From Hysterangium stoloniferum (lineage: Eukaryota; Basidiomycota; Agaricomycetes; Hysterangiales; Hysterangiaceae): a stretch of DNA of 64,000 nucleotides. The DNA lies in contig WHVD01000066.1 of the NCBI GenBank assembly GCA_015178975.1, forward strand, positions 372,001 through 436,000. The letters are read 5' to 3'. Below the pieces are notes generated by a model. It had not been told where the DNA came from, did not search any database, and saw only the letters and a list, made by a program, of their open reading frames with translations. Below, piece by piece: positions 12,430 to 21,154 of the stretch (the stretch's first letter is position 1; every line of letters starts with the position of its first letter). The position numbers and the translations under genes are program-made.

Positions 12430-13540
12430 ACATGTAGGGGAATTTGAAGAGTTCCGAGTGTTGAAAATTTGGCCATTCGGTAATAATCTCAACATGATGA
12501 CACTTGTGGGTTCCAGTATATTTTGCGCACCTTCCTCAGGTTTGTCAATGTTTATTGGTGGTTTATTTGCAATTATTCTAAAATCACCATCCTCCTTACC
12601 TGTCTCACTTGCAAGGAAACTCCATGGGAATTTGATGATGAGTGTCACACAGCCTTCAATTCTTTGAAAATCACTTTTTCATCAGCCCCTATTCTCTCAT
12701 ATTGAAAACCAGATGTTCTGCTCATTGTTGAAATGGACACCTTGGACTATGCATTAGGTGCAATTTTGTCTATCCAGGATTCCAACAGAGAAATCCACCC
12801 AGTAGCTTTTCTCTCCCAGACTTTCACTGGACCTGAGCTCAATTATGACAACCATCACAAGGAATTTTTTGCAATATTTGAAGCTTTCAAAGCTTGGTGG
12901 CATTACTTGGAGGGTGTGGAACTCTAGTTGATGTTGTTATGAACCACAAGAACCTGGAATAATTTTTGACTACTAAACTTTTGACCCACCAGCAAGCTTG
13001 CTGGTCTGAATATCTGTCTGCTTTTAATATGGTTATCTGTTTTTGAAAGCCTGATGCTTTGACTAGATGATGGTACATCTACCCTAAAGAGGGAAGTAGT
13101 GACTACACCATGGTAAATCTACACAACCTGAAACCTATTTTCACAAATTCACAACTTTCCACATCAGTCCATGCTACTTATCCCATCCATTCAGTCATGT
13201 GTGGTATTATCATTATGGTCATTGAGAAACTACACCAAGACATCTTATCAGCAATTCCATTAGACTATGTAACCAAGGCACATCTCAACAGTCCTGTGGA
13301 CCCCAACCAACAACCCTGGTGGTCTCAAGACCCACAAGGGTTTATTAGATTTGACAATTGCATTTATGTACTGGACTCTGATCACCTCCATCTCAGGATT
13401 ATCCAGTACAAACATAACCACCCACTCTCAGGACATTTTGGGCTCAACAAGACTTTGACAATGATTTACAGAGAATCTACTTGGCCCAGACTCTAAGATT
13501 TTATTAAGCAATATTGTAAATCATCCATCACTTCTTTATG
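12430..13540 (+). pseudogene. Ty3/gypsy pol relic, left part (RT end, RNase H, integrase start)
   Basis: Heavily mutated plus-strand pol remnant. Segments matching the intact pol at 16,101-19,958: RFVNVYWWFICNYSKI (RT), DYALGAILSIQDSNREIHPV (RNase H, 12,748 on), NLKPIFTNSQLSTSVHATYP and HNHPLSGHFGLNKTLTMIY (integrase zinc region, to about 13,480), then the start of the HCKSC segment. There are several stops and frameshifts, and CpG is almost absent. The same relic resumes at about 25,096 with the next integrase residues, so it was split by the Tc1 relic and everything nested within it. Confidence 0.85.
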
Positions 13541-13829
13541 CACTTGACAGCAAATTCATATTGAGCCTTGATGTGTTGAGAGACAAGAAGGGGTCTTTTG
13601 GCCTTCACCACAGCCTTCAAATTCTCTTTCTTCAATGCATTGTGAATTGTCTGTATGCAGACATTGAGGGAGAGGTGGGACTTGCCAGGGAGGCATTATC
13701 AACCTGTACAGAGGTGATAAAACAAGCCAGGTGGTGATGATCCCTGGGGGAGAGCTTGGGAGGACAACCTCTGGAAGGTGTTGGAAGTGGACCAGGGAGT
13801 TGGAAGTAAATTTCTGATACTGTAGAGTG
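13541..13829 (-). pseudogene. Tc1/mariner transposase relic, N-terminal part
   Basis: Minus-strand reading gives GCPPKLSPRDHHHLACFI followed by TSVQVDNASLASPTSPSMSA, the second helix-turn-helix of Tc1-like transposases (GRPPKLTxRDxRxLxRLI). The frame breaks towards 13,560. It is truncated on the right by element C; the 5 bp cccaa at 13,830-13,834 is that element's target duplication, and Tc1 sequence resumes at 24,650. Confidence 0.7.
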
Positions 13830-13893
13830 CCCAATGTTAACTTTGGGAATTTGGTAAACGAGCGGCAAGGACTCAGGGCTATTAGTAAGCAGG

Positions 13894-14697
13894 TGTTAGG
13901 ATACACACTCAGGCCGGGTTTCCGGAGAAACCCGCGGGATATCCGGTAGGACTTGGCTTCAGCTTATAGGCTGCGCCCTCGCTAGATCGTGTTGTCCAAT
14001 TTCAGACAGGCGGACGGGAATCCCGGGGAGTCCGGGCGGGGGTTCGTGGGTCGTGAGTCGTAGGTCGTGAGTCGAGAGTCGTGAGTCGAGATAGTCGAGA
14101 GAGATAGATGCGCCGGAGCCCGTGGGCTCCGACTAGTGCGAGCGGTCTGATGAGAGTAGGGTTTTAGAGAGGAAAATGTATTAGATTACTGGGGGGAATC
14201 TAAGCTAATTTTCTGACTGGATTGTATGTACAACATCTGCCAGTTTATATAGACCGTGGAATGCATGACATACCGAATCCAGTAATAATGAGACGAAACG
14301 AGCAAAACATAAAACGGGAATAGTAAACACCAAATTGGTGTTAGGAACGGGACGGAACGGAGCGGAGTCCGAATCGTGACAAAGCATAACCCATAACGGG
14401 AAACGGAGCGGGAGCGGAGTCCTAAATCGTGACAGGTCATTTGACTAAAATGGGAACGGGGCTCGATTAGAGCGGTGACGGGATTCTAAGCGGGTCCGGT
14501 GACTGATGCGTGGGACGAAGACGGACATAGACAGAGACGGGGTCCGGGGGAAGTCCGGTGACTGATATGTGTCTTAATGAGGTCGAACGTAACGAGTCTG
14601 GGTGGGAAATCCTATAAACAGACGATTGGTGCTTGTAGCGCGTGGGGGCGTACGAGTTAGTGCCCGGAGTCCGGCGGGATTTGTCCGGGTCGTAACA
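13894..14697 (-). repeat. 3' LTR of chromovirus copy 1 (804 bp)
   Basis: Read in element sense it begins TGTTACGACCCGG and ends GTGTATCCTAACA. It lacks a 16-bp segment present in the 5' LTR, at a site flanked by the direct repeat gagtc, consistent with slippage. The sense TATATAAACTGG box is retained. It differs from the 5' LTR only by C/T transitions at CpG sites. Confidence 0.95.
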
Positions 14698-14710
14698 GTA
14701 TCCTCCCTTT
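14698..14710 (-). other. Polypurine tract of copy 1
   Basis: Sense AAAGGGAGGATAC abuts the 3' LTR directly and would prime plus-strand DNA synthesis. Copy 2 has AAAGGGAGGGTAC at the same place and copy 3 has CAGGGGGGTAC. Confidence 0.75.
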
Positions 14711-14847
14711 ATGCCGAAGTCCCAAAGAGGCTCTAGACCTAAATAAGGTTCTTGTCGGCTACGCGCATGTGTCAAAAGTCATGTCGGTTACACGTATGTG
14801 TCAAAGAGTCATGTGATCTGGAAGGTAAGGTTCAAACGCGACGAGCC

Positions 14848-14855
14848 TATATAAA
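14848..14855 (+). promoter_or_regulatory. TATA box of the antisense gene in copy 1
   Basis: GCCTATATAAAAAATTG lies 60 nt before the antisense start codon, between the 3' LTR and the gene. Equivalent boxes precede the homologous gene in copy 2 (GCCTATATATAAATTTG), copy 3 (AGTATAAAAACC) and the 29.6-kb relic (GCCTATAAAAAAATTG), which argues for a dedicated promoter. Confidence 0.75.
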
Positions 14856-14907
14856 AAATTGAAAAAATAGAAATTTCTTCTTCTTTATTACCCCCATCTT
14901 CGTCACT

Positions 14908-15890
14908 ATGGGACCAAAACCAACACCACGCAAACCAATGCCGACAGCAGGGCCCTCCACGGGCACTCCGTATCGGGCGCCGTGGACGGCGGCCCAATTG
15001 TTGGCGCAGCGAGAAGAGCAGCACCAGCTTCGTGAAGCAGCAGAGAGAGAGGCGAGGGAGGCTGAGGAGGCCCTGGACAAGGAGTACCAGGAAGCATTGG
15101 CCGCGGAGGAAGAGGCCGCAAAGGAGAGGGAACGTGAGGCGGAGGAGGCTGCGCGAGTGGCCGCGGAGAACGCCCAGGTGGCTGCGGAGAAAGCCCGGTT
15201 GGCCGCGGAGAGGGCCGCCATTGTTGCGGGAAAAGTAAGTCCCAAATTCACTTGTCGATTTTTTACTGACTTGTGATTTTCAGCGCAAAGCGACAGAGGT
15301 GGAGTCCGAGTCCGAGGGGGAGCCAGAGAGCCCCCAAAAGGTAGGCCTCATGTCCATGGAATACCCGCAGAGACTGACCAACTCAACAGAAGGCAAGGAA
15401 GGCGGCGCCAGTCCGTCTTCCGACGCGGAACGAGCCGCGGTGTTCCGGTTGCAACGACCGGAACACGGAATGCAACCGAAAGGCCGGCTGGGGGCCGGGA
15501 TGTTATCAATGCGCGCACCTCAAGGCGAGGTGCTCGCTTGTGCACGAGCAGGCCACGGGATCCGGGGCGCGAGACATAAGCGGGACGGACGGGTTGTCCG
15601 GGTTGGACGAGGTCCTTGGACGGATCGCCGAGGGCATCGAGGCCCAAAACGAGTTGCTCCGGAAGAGCAACAAAGTCCAAATTGTGGTGGCAAAGGAGCT
15701 GTCCGGACTCCGCGAGGAGTTTTGGAAGTTCCTGGCGGAGTATGGCGGCTATGTCTTTGAAGAGCCGCAAGTCGGGAGTTCCGAGGATGCCGGATCGGAT
15801 GAGGACGGGGTTGCCGCGGAGGTCGCGGAGCTCCCAGAGGAGATAGCTGAGGAAGCAGGGAAAAAGAACAGTCCCATAAATGTAGACTGA
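14908..15890 (+). CDS. Antisense accessory protein: coiled coil, Zn2Cys6-like cluster, acidic tail
   Basis: Gene of unknown function carried by the retrotransposon on the strand opposite gag-pol, converging on the pol stop 210 bp away. Exons 14,908-15,234, 15,284-15,340 and 15,390-15,890 are joined by two 49-nt introns (GTAAGT..TTTCAG and GTAGGC..CAACAG) into 294 codons without a stop. Residues about 28-109 form an Ala/Glu/Arg-rich charged helix with VAAEKAR-type repeats. Exon 2 is acidic (EVESESEGEPESPQK). Residues 146-176 carry CSGCNDRNTEC and CYQCAHLKARC, giving C-x2-C-x6-C-x9-C-x2-C-x6-C, the spacing of fungal GAL4-type Zn2Cys6 clusters. A helical segment (LDEVLGRIAEGIEAQNELL) and an acidic end (SSEDAGSDEDG..) follow. 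Homologues at 34.7, 29.6 and 53.5 kb share exon structure and cysteines. DNA binding is inference; a structural role is possible. Confidence 0.8.
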
Positions 15891-16100
15891 AAAAGTAGTA
15901 TAGAATAAAAAATAATTTGAATTATAAAAGCAAAGCGTGAAAGAAAAACATAAAAATTAAAAGTCAAAGCCAAGGTCCGCGGGGAATCCGCTTAAAGACT
16001 TGACAAGACATGTCAGAACCTGTAAAAGCAAAGAGAGACATAGGGCGACAGGGAATAGTGAAAATGAGTCCAAACGTAACACGGGGTCCGCGGAGTGCGG

Positions 16101-19100
16101 TCAGAGAGACGATAATGGTCCAGGTTTGAGTGGGTAAGCTGTATGAAAGTCAGTAACAATTTCCGTGGCATTACTGAGTTCCGTGGCCAAAATCCATGAG
16201 GTTTCTTCATCGGTGCCCTCGTAACCCGCCCACTTGACCAAGTAAAGCAGTTTACAAGTGCGTCGACGCTTGTCAATTTTTGAATCTAAAATCTGAGAGA
16301 TTTCAAACTCGGGTTCTCCGTCAATGACGACAGGAGGAGGCGGAGATTGCACGCGATCCGGGATAGTGTTAGCAGTACAAGGTTCTAGCATAGAGACATG
16401 AAATACCGGGTGTACTGCGCGCATGCTATCCGGAAGCCGTAGAGTCCAAGAAACTGAACCTACTTGTGCGATAATTTCAAAAGGACCTAAATATTTTTCA
16501 GCAAGCTTCTTTGATGGACGGGTAGTCCGGAAGAATTGAGCTTTGACATAAACACGGTCGCCAATCTTGAAGTTTGGTGGCGGGATCCGGTGTTTGTCCA
16601 CTGAATGTTGGTATTGCTCTTGGGCGGACAATATTGCAGTCCGGAGTTCCTCGTGGAGCTCGTGGAGGTCCGTGGTGAACTCTTGAGCACGAACAGAGGC
16701 GAGATTTCGTTCTGGATGTACTGTAATATTTGGATTATATCCTTTATTTGCAAAGAACGGGGAAACGCCAGTAGTGGCCGAGGGTGCATTGTTGTAAGCA
16801 AATTCTGCAAGTGGTAACAAGGTTTTCCAATTGTCCTGTTGATAGTTGCAATATACGCGGAGGTATTGTTCCAATGTCTGGTTGACGCGTTCGGTTTGTC
16901 CGTCACCTTCCAGGTGATGTCCGGATGTGAAATGTAATGTCATGTCCAAGGATTTTCCGAGGGATCTAAAGAAGTGAGACACGAACTCTGATCCTCGATC
17001 GGAAGTCACGTGGGACGGAACTCCGTGCTTGGAAAATACGTGGATAATAAAAAGTTCCGCTAACTGCACGGACGTAATTGTATCATAAGTAGGGATGAAT
17101 ATACCTTGTTTTGAGAATCTGTCAACAACGACTAGGATAGCGGAAAAGCCTTCGGAATCCGGCAGGTGTTCAATGAAATCCATAGATATAGAATTCCACG
17201 GGTGTTCCGGTACCGGGAGTTGTTTCAAAAGGCCGTATGGCTTGTGTCGCTGAGATTTCGAGCGGGGACAAGTAGTGCAAGATTTACAATAGTGCTTAAC
17301 GAATCCACGGAGTCCGGGCCAAGTATATTCTCTTCTTATTAATGATAGAGTCTTGTTGTACCCGAAATGTCCTGAGAGTGGATGATCATGTTTGTATTGA
17401 AGGATCCTGAGGCGGAGGCCGTCGGAGTCCGGTACATAGATCCTATCGTCAAGTCTAATGAAACCATGTTGATCAAGAGACCACCGAGGTTGATCGGGGT
17501 CCACGGGATTGTCCAGATGAGCTTTAGTAACTGGGTCTAGCGGAATTGCCGATAGAATATCTTGATGTAGCTTTTCGATATCCATAATGATAATTCCACG
17601 GACAATGGGATTGACGAGGAAAGTTGCGCGGACCGATGCGGTAAGTTGTTGATTCGTGAAGATAGGTTTCAGGTTGTGCGGATTTACCGTTGCATAGTCG
17701 TTGCTCCCCTCTTTAGGATAGACGTCCCATCGTCTAGTTAAAGCGTCGGGTTTGCCGCCGAGACGGCCGGGTCGAAAACGGATAATCATGTTGAAGGCGG
17801 AGAGATATTCAGACCAGCGGGCCTGCCGACGGGTCAAGAGTTTTGTGGTAGAAAAGTATTCCAGGTTTTTGTGATCTGTTACAACGTCAATAGGAGCTCC
17901 TGAACCTTCCAAATAGTGTCGCCACGCTTTGAAAGCTGAAAAGATTGCCAGAAGTTCTTTATCATGAACGTCGTAGTTGAGCTCTGCTCCGGTAAAAGTC
18001 CGGGACAGAAAAGCCACGGGGTGAACTTCTCCGTCGGAGTCCTGGATAGAGAGAATGGCTCCAAGTGCATAGTCGGAGGCGTCCGTTTCAACAATGAGCG
18101 GGAAGTCCGGTTTCCAATGCGACAGAATAGGAGCTGTGGAAAAAGAATTTTTTAAAAGATTGAAAGCTTTTTGACACTTATCGTTAAAGTTCCACAGAGT
18201 ACCCTTACGCGTAAGACGGGTAAGGGGTACCGTGATGTCGGAATATCCACGGATAAAACGTCTATAAAAATTGGCAAAGCTGAGGAAGGATTGGATATCT
18301 TTAACTTTTCGGGGTTCAGGCCAGTCTTTGATGACTTGCACTTTAGTTTCGTCCATGCGGAGTCCATCGGGTCCCATCATGAAACCTAGGTATTCCACGG
18401 AGTCCGTGTCAAAAGTACATTTTTTACCATTTGCGAATAAACCATGTTGTCTGAGCCTCCGGAGAACCTCACGGACTTGTTTGTCGTGTTCCGCGGGATT
18501 CTCGGAGTAGATAAGAATGTCGTCCAAGTAAACAATGACGCATACATCGAGCATGTCGGAGAAAATGTCGTTGATAAAACGCTGAAAAACAGACGGGGCA
18601 TTAGTGAGTCCAAAAGGGATGACCAACCACTCGAAGGCCCCATAGCGGGTTCTAAAAGTGGTTTTCCATTCATCGCCCGCGGCAATCCGGACCAAATGAT
18701 AGGCATGCTTGAGATCTATTTTGGTGTAAATCCGGGCATTCCGCGGAGCATCGAGCAGGTCAGATATAAGTGGGAGTGGATATTTGTCCTTTTTGGTGAC
18801 AGCATTGAGTCCTCTAAAATCAACACATAGTCGAAGGGATCCATCCTTTTTTCTGACAAACAAAACAGGTGCTCCAAAAGGAGACTTTGAGGGTCGAATG
18901 AAACCTATGGACAAATGTTCATCCAGGAAATCACGGATTGCGGATAGTTCCGTGGACGAAAGCGGGTAAATATGTCCTAGGGGTGGCTGGGCGCCATCTT
19001 CAAGATCGATTTTTAAGTCGTATTCTCTGTGAGGCGGAAGCCGGTCAGCTTTTCGCTTGCTAAAAACATCCGCGAAGTCATGGTATTTCTCCGGGACGCC

Positions 19101-19958
19101 TTCTAGGTCAGCAGCTTGCTCAGATTCGGATACTGGGGTTGAGAAACGTCCAGTTGCTTCATCAATTTTTAAGTTGATAGTGAACGCCTGGGATCCATCC
19201 ATTTTTGAAGCCCTAATAAAAGCTGCAGCATTAATCAGAGAAATGGACGGAGGTGCCGTGGGTTCCGGGGAAGCTGTGGGTGCCGTAGGGATCACAGGAG
19301 TCCTCGAGACTGCAGGTGCCGGGAAGGCCATGGGTGCCGTGGAGGCCGAGACAGGCGCAGTTTCCTCGGTCGCCGCGGGAGTTCGGAATGTTATACTGTT
19401 AGCTATCCAGTCAATCAACGGATTGTAGCGGGTAAGCCAGTTATGTCCTAGAACCACCGAGCAACTTGAGTCTAACTGGGTCACATAGAAAGTGACCAAT
19501 TGAGATGTTCCACAAGGGAAACTGATGGGTAAATCACAAGCTTGGGTAACAACCAAATTACTTGTGCCATCGAAGAGGCGGAGAGCGACGGGATTTATCG
19601 AATAAGTTGACAAAGAATTTTTTTGCGTGAATTTTGTATCTAAAAAACAATGAGTCGAGCCGGAATCTATGAGAGCTGAAAAAACGAATTTCGGAAGCAT
19701 ATTAGACATAAGTTTAACGAAAAATGAATCAGAATGTGAAAGAGCGGATGCGTTGAGGCGAGTGAACTCTTGAATGCGCGGAGAGGCAACGCAACCCCTA
19801 ACCCGCGCGGAGTCCGCGGGGTTGCTTACTCTTTTTTCGAATCGGCAGCCGGTTTGTCCTTCGACGGGGTTTCCGTGGAGGCCTTGGCTGTTCGACCCTT
19901 TGAAGAGTTTGCTTTTGCCAGCGGACATTCCGGGACTCGATGACCGGGTTTCCCGCAC
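16101..19958 (-). CDS. pol: Chromovirus Pol polyprotein: protease, RT, RNase H, integrase, chromodomain
   Basis: Uninterrupted frame of 1285 codons counted from a non-ATG codon; the true product is reached from gag, whose end it overlaps in the -1 frame. Domains in order: retropepsin [13 protein letters not shown] (about residue 95); RT with [40 protein letters not shown] and VIVYLDDILIYSE; RNase H with IVETDASDYALGAILSI; integrase zinc finger HDHPLSGHFGYN..CKSCTTC; catalytic core with MDFIEHLPDSEGFSAILVVV (D), TSDRGSEFVS (D) and EGDGQTERVN (E); and a C-terminal chromodomain LLYLVKWAGYEGTDEETSWI, which in this group directs integration to chromatin marks. SGHHLEGDG has Leu where copies 2 and 3 have Pro. 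No stop or frameshift is seen, so it is potentially functional. Confidence 0.95.
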   Translation of the reverse strand: MRETRSSSPGMSAGKSKLFKGSNSQGLHGNPVEGQTGCRFEKRVSNPADSARVRGCVASPRIQEFTRLNASALSHSDSFFVKLMSNMLPKFVFSALIDSGSTHCFLDTKFTQKNSLSTYSINPVALRLFDGTSNLVVTQACDLPISFPCGTSQLVTFYVTQLDSSCSVVLGHNWLTRYNPLIDWIANSITFRTPAATEETAPVSASTAPMAFPAPAVSRTPVIPTAPTASPEPTAPPSISLINAAAFIRASKMDGSQAFTINLKIDEATGRFSTPVSESEQAADLEGVPEKYHDFADVFSKRKADRLPPHREYDLKIDLEDGAQPPLGHIYPLSSTELSAIRDFLDEHLSIGFIRPSKSPFGAPVLFVRKKDGSLRLCVDFRGLNAVTKKDKYPLPLISDLLDAPRNARIYTKIDLKHAYHLVRIAAGDEWKTTFRTRYGAFEWLVIPFGLTNAPSVFQRFINDIFSDMLDVCVIVYLDDILIYSENPAEHDKQVREVLRRLRQHGLFANGKKCTFDTDSVEYLGFMMGPDGLRMDETKVQVIKDWPEPRKVKDIQSFLSFANFYRRFIRGYSDITVPLTRLTRKGTLWNFNDKCQKAFNLLKNSFSTAPILSHWKPDFPLIVETDASDYALGAILSIQDSDGEVHPVAFLSRTFTGAELNYDVHDKELLAIFSAFKAWRHYLEGSGAPIDVVTDHKNLEYFSTTKLLTRRQARWSEYLSAFNMIIRFRPGRLGGKPDALTRRWDVYPKEGSNDYATVNPHNLKPIFTNQQLTASVRATFLVNPIVRGIIIMDIEKLHQDILSAIPLDPVTKAHLDNPVDPDQPRWSLDQHGFIRLDDRIYVPDSDGLRLRILQYKHDHPLSGHFGYNKTLSLIRREYTWPGLRGFVKHYCKSCTTCPRSKSQRHKPYGLLKQLPVPEHPWNSISMDFIEHLPDSEGFSAILVVVDRFSKQGIFIPTYDTITSVQLAELFIIHVFSKHGVPSHVTSDRGSEFVSHFFRSLGKSLDMTLHFTSGHHLEGDGQTERVNQTLEQYLRVYCNYQQDNWKTLLPLAEFAYNNAPSATTGVSPFFANKGYNPNITVHPERNLASVRAQEFTTDLHELHEELRTAILSAQEQYQHSVDKHRIPPPNFKIGDRVYVKAQFFRTTRPSKKLAEKYLGPFEIIAQVGSVSWTLRLPDSMRAVHPVFHVSMLEPCTANTIPDRVQSPPPPVVIDGEPEFEISQILDSKIDKRRRTCKLLYLVKWAGYEGTDEETSWILATELSNATEIVTDFHTAYPLKPGPLSSL

Positions 19959-21118
19959 AAGAGACAGAGGTTGTTGTCCATACGACGTTGTCTTTCTTGT
20001 GGAGTCAATTTGCCATCAGGTCCGAGTTTGCCTGAGAGGTCGGGTTTTCCGGCTTGCTTGCCGGACTGTTGACCCTTGTTGTTGTCCTTATTGTCCTTAT
20101 TGTTGTTGTTGTTGTTTGAAGACTTTTTATCGTTCTTCTTGTCGGATTGCGTGGAGTTCTGGTTGCTGGTTGACGAATTGGTGTTATTGTTTTTGTCCTT
20201 GGACTTATTTATTCTGTCCGCGGATGTCTCGCGGGCAACTTCCGCGCGACGTTCCCAATAACGTGCATCCGCGTTTTGAGCTTTGAGGCGCATACGGGAC
20301 AGGGTTTTTGGCTTGCCATCTTCTCCTTTTGAGACTTCGTCTTTAAGGCGGGACGGCAGACCGGCGTAGAATTGGTGGCGGAGAGCGGGATCGCCCCACT
20401 GACAACGAGCTGCAAGATTATTGAATTGGACGATGTAGTCCGTGATGCGCTGCGTGTCCTTCATACGAAGATTTGTGAGACTATTCTCGGCTTCTCCTGT
20501 CGGGTCATATGGGCCGAAGTTGGTTTCAAGCTCCTCAACAAAAGCTTCCCAATTTTCAAGCCAGAGCGGCTCTTCCTCGGTAATCCCGCTAAAAGCCGGT
20601 TCGAACCATTTCAACGCGGATCCCGACAAATATGAAAGTGTGTAGTTGACTTTTCGGGAGTCCGTGGAGAATGCAGCGGCGCGATCGCGGAAATTGAAGC
20701 GACATTGCATGAGGAAAGTAGAGAGTTTGTTTGGGTTGGAACCCGTGAAGGGTTCCGGAGCATTGACTTTTGACCGTGGAGGTTCTTGTTCCTTTCTTTT
20801 TCGTTCTTCTAGCAGGTGCGTCATGAATTTATCTATAGTACCTGCTAAAAACTCAGAAGTAGGATCCCTCGTGTTTGGTCGTTGAAAAGGCGGAGGATTT
20901 TCAGGAGGGATTTCGACACCTTTGCCCTTGTCGGGGGCCACGGAATCGTCCTCGCGCTCGGATTCGTCCAGGTCTTCCGGGATTTCTTCGATGCGGGCTT
21001 CTTCCATGGGTTCCGACTGGTTCGCAAGCGTCTGACTGGTATACAGAGTTAACGGGGAATGAAGAGTCGACGGTCCAGGCATTGATGACTGTGCGCGTGT
21101 ACTTCTTCTTGGTGGCAT
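19826..21118 (-). CDS. gag: Chromovirus Gag, 430 aa
   Basis: Capsid/nucleocapsid precursor that forms the virus-like particle and binds element RNA. It starts at ATG 21,118 (MPPRRSTRAQSSMPGPSTLH), 37 nt inside the internal region, and stays open for 430 codons. It has an acidic N-terminus, a Retrotrans_gag-type core (PEPFTGSNPNKLSTFLMQC.. LKWFEPAFSG.. WEAFVEELETNFGPYDPTGE), an Asn/Lys-rich linker, and one CCHC knuckle CLLCGKPGHRVPEC (C-x2-C-x4-H-x4-C). It ends SKKE-stop at a run of six A that overlaps pol in the -1 frame. Confidence 0.93.
   Translation of the reverse strand: MPPRRSTRAQSSMPGPSTLHSPLTLYTSQTLANQSEPMEEARIEEIPEDLDESEREDDSVAPDKGKGVEIPPENPPPFQRPNTRDPTSEFLAGTIDKFMTHLLEERKRKEQEPPRSKVNAPEPFTGSNPNKLSTFLMQCRFNFRDRAAAFSTDSRKVNYTLSYLSGSALKWFEPAFSGITEEEPLWLENWEAFVEELETNFGPYDPTGEAENSLTNLRMKDTQRITDYIVQFNNLAARCQWGDPALRHQFYAGLPSRLKDEVSKGEDGKPKTLSRMRLKAQNADARYWERRAEVARETSADRINKSKDKNNNTNSSTSNQNSTQSDKKNDKKSSNNNNNNKDNKDNNKGQQSGKQAGKPDLSGKLGPDGKLTPQERQRRMDNNLCLLCGKPGHRVPECPLAKANSSKGRTAKASTETPSKDKPAADSKKE
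19828..19845 (-). promoter_or_regulatory. Candidate gag-pol -1 frameshift site (or splice donor)
   Basis: The sense sequence TCG AAA AAA GAG TAA ends gag; a -1 slip on the A6 run continues into pol (GAA AAA AGA GTA AGC). The same bases contain GAGTAAGC, a good fungal 5' splice site, so splicing is the alternative. Copy 2 has A7 at this point and copy 3 has A5, with the flanking GAGTAAGCAACCC unchanged. Confidence 0.5.
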
Positions 21119-21141
21119 AATGAAAGCAATCTGCGAGTATT

Positions 21142-21152
21142 AGTCAGAAAAT
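21142..21152 (-). other. Primer-binding site for self-priming, copy 1
   Basis: Sense ATTTTCTGACT begins 2 nt after the 5' LTR end (TAACA-GT). It is the exact complement of AGTCAGAAAAT at 21,469-21,479 within the LTR, where the transcript should start. There is no tRNA-type TGG at the LTR edge. Confidence 0.8.
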
Positions 21153-21154
21153 AC

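Noticed and set aside
14147..14180. CTGATGA in chromovirus LTRs as a second hammerhead
   Set aside because: No stem II complement precedes the nearby GAAA, and no stem I or III partner is found; only the heptamer matches.
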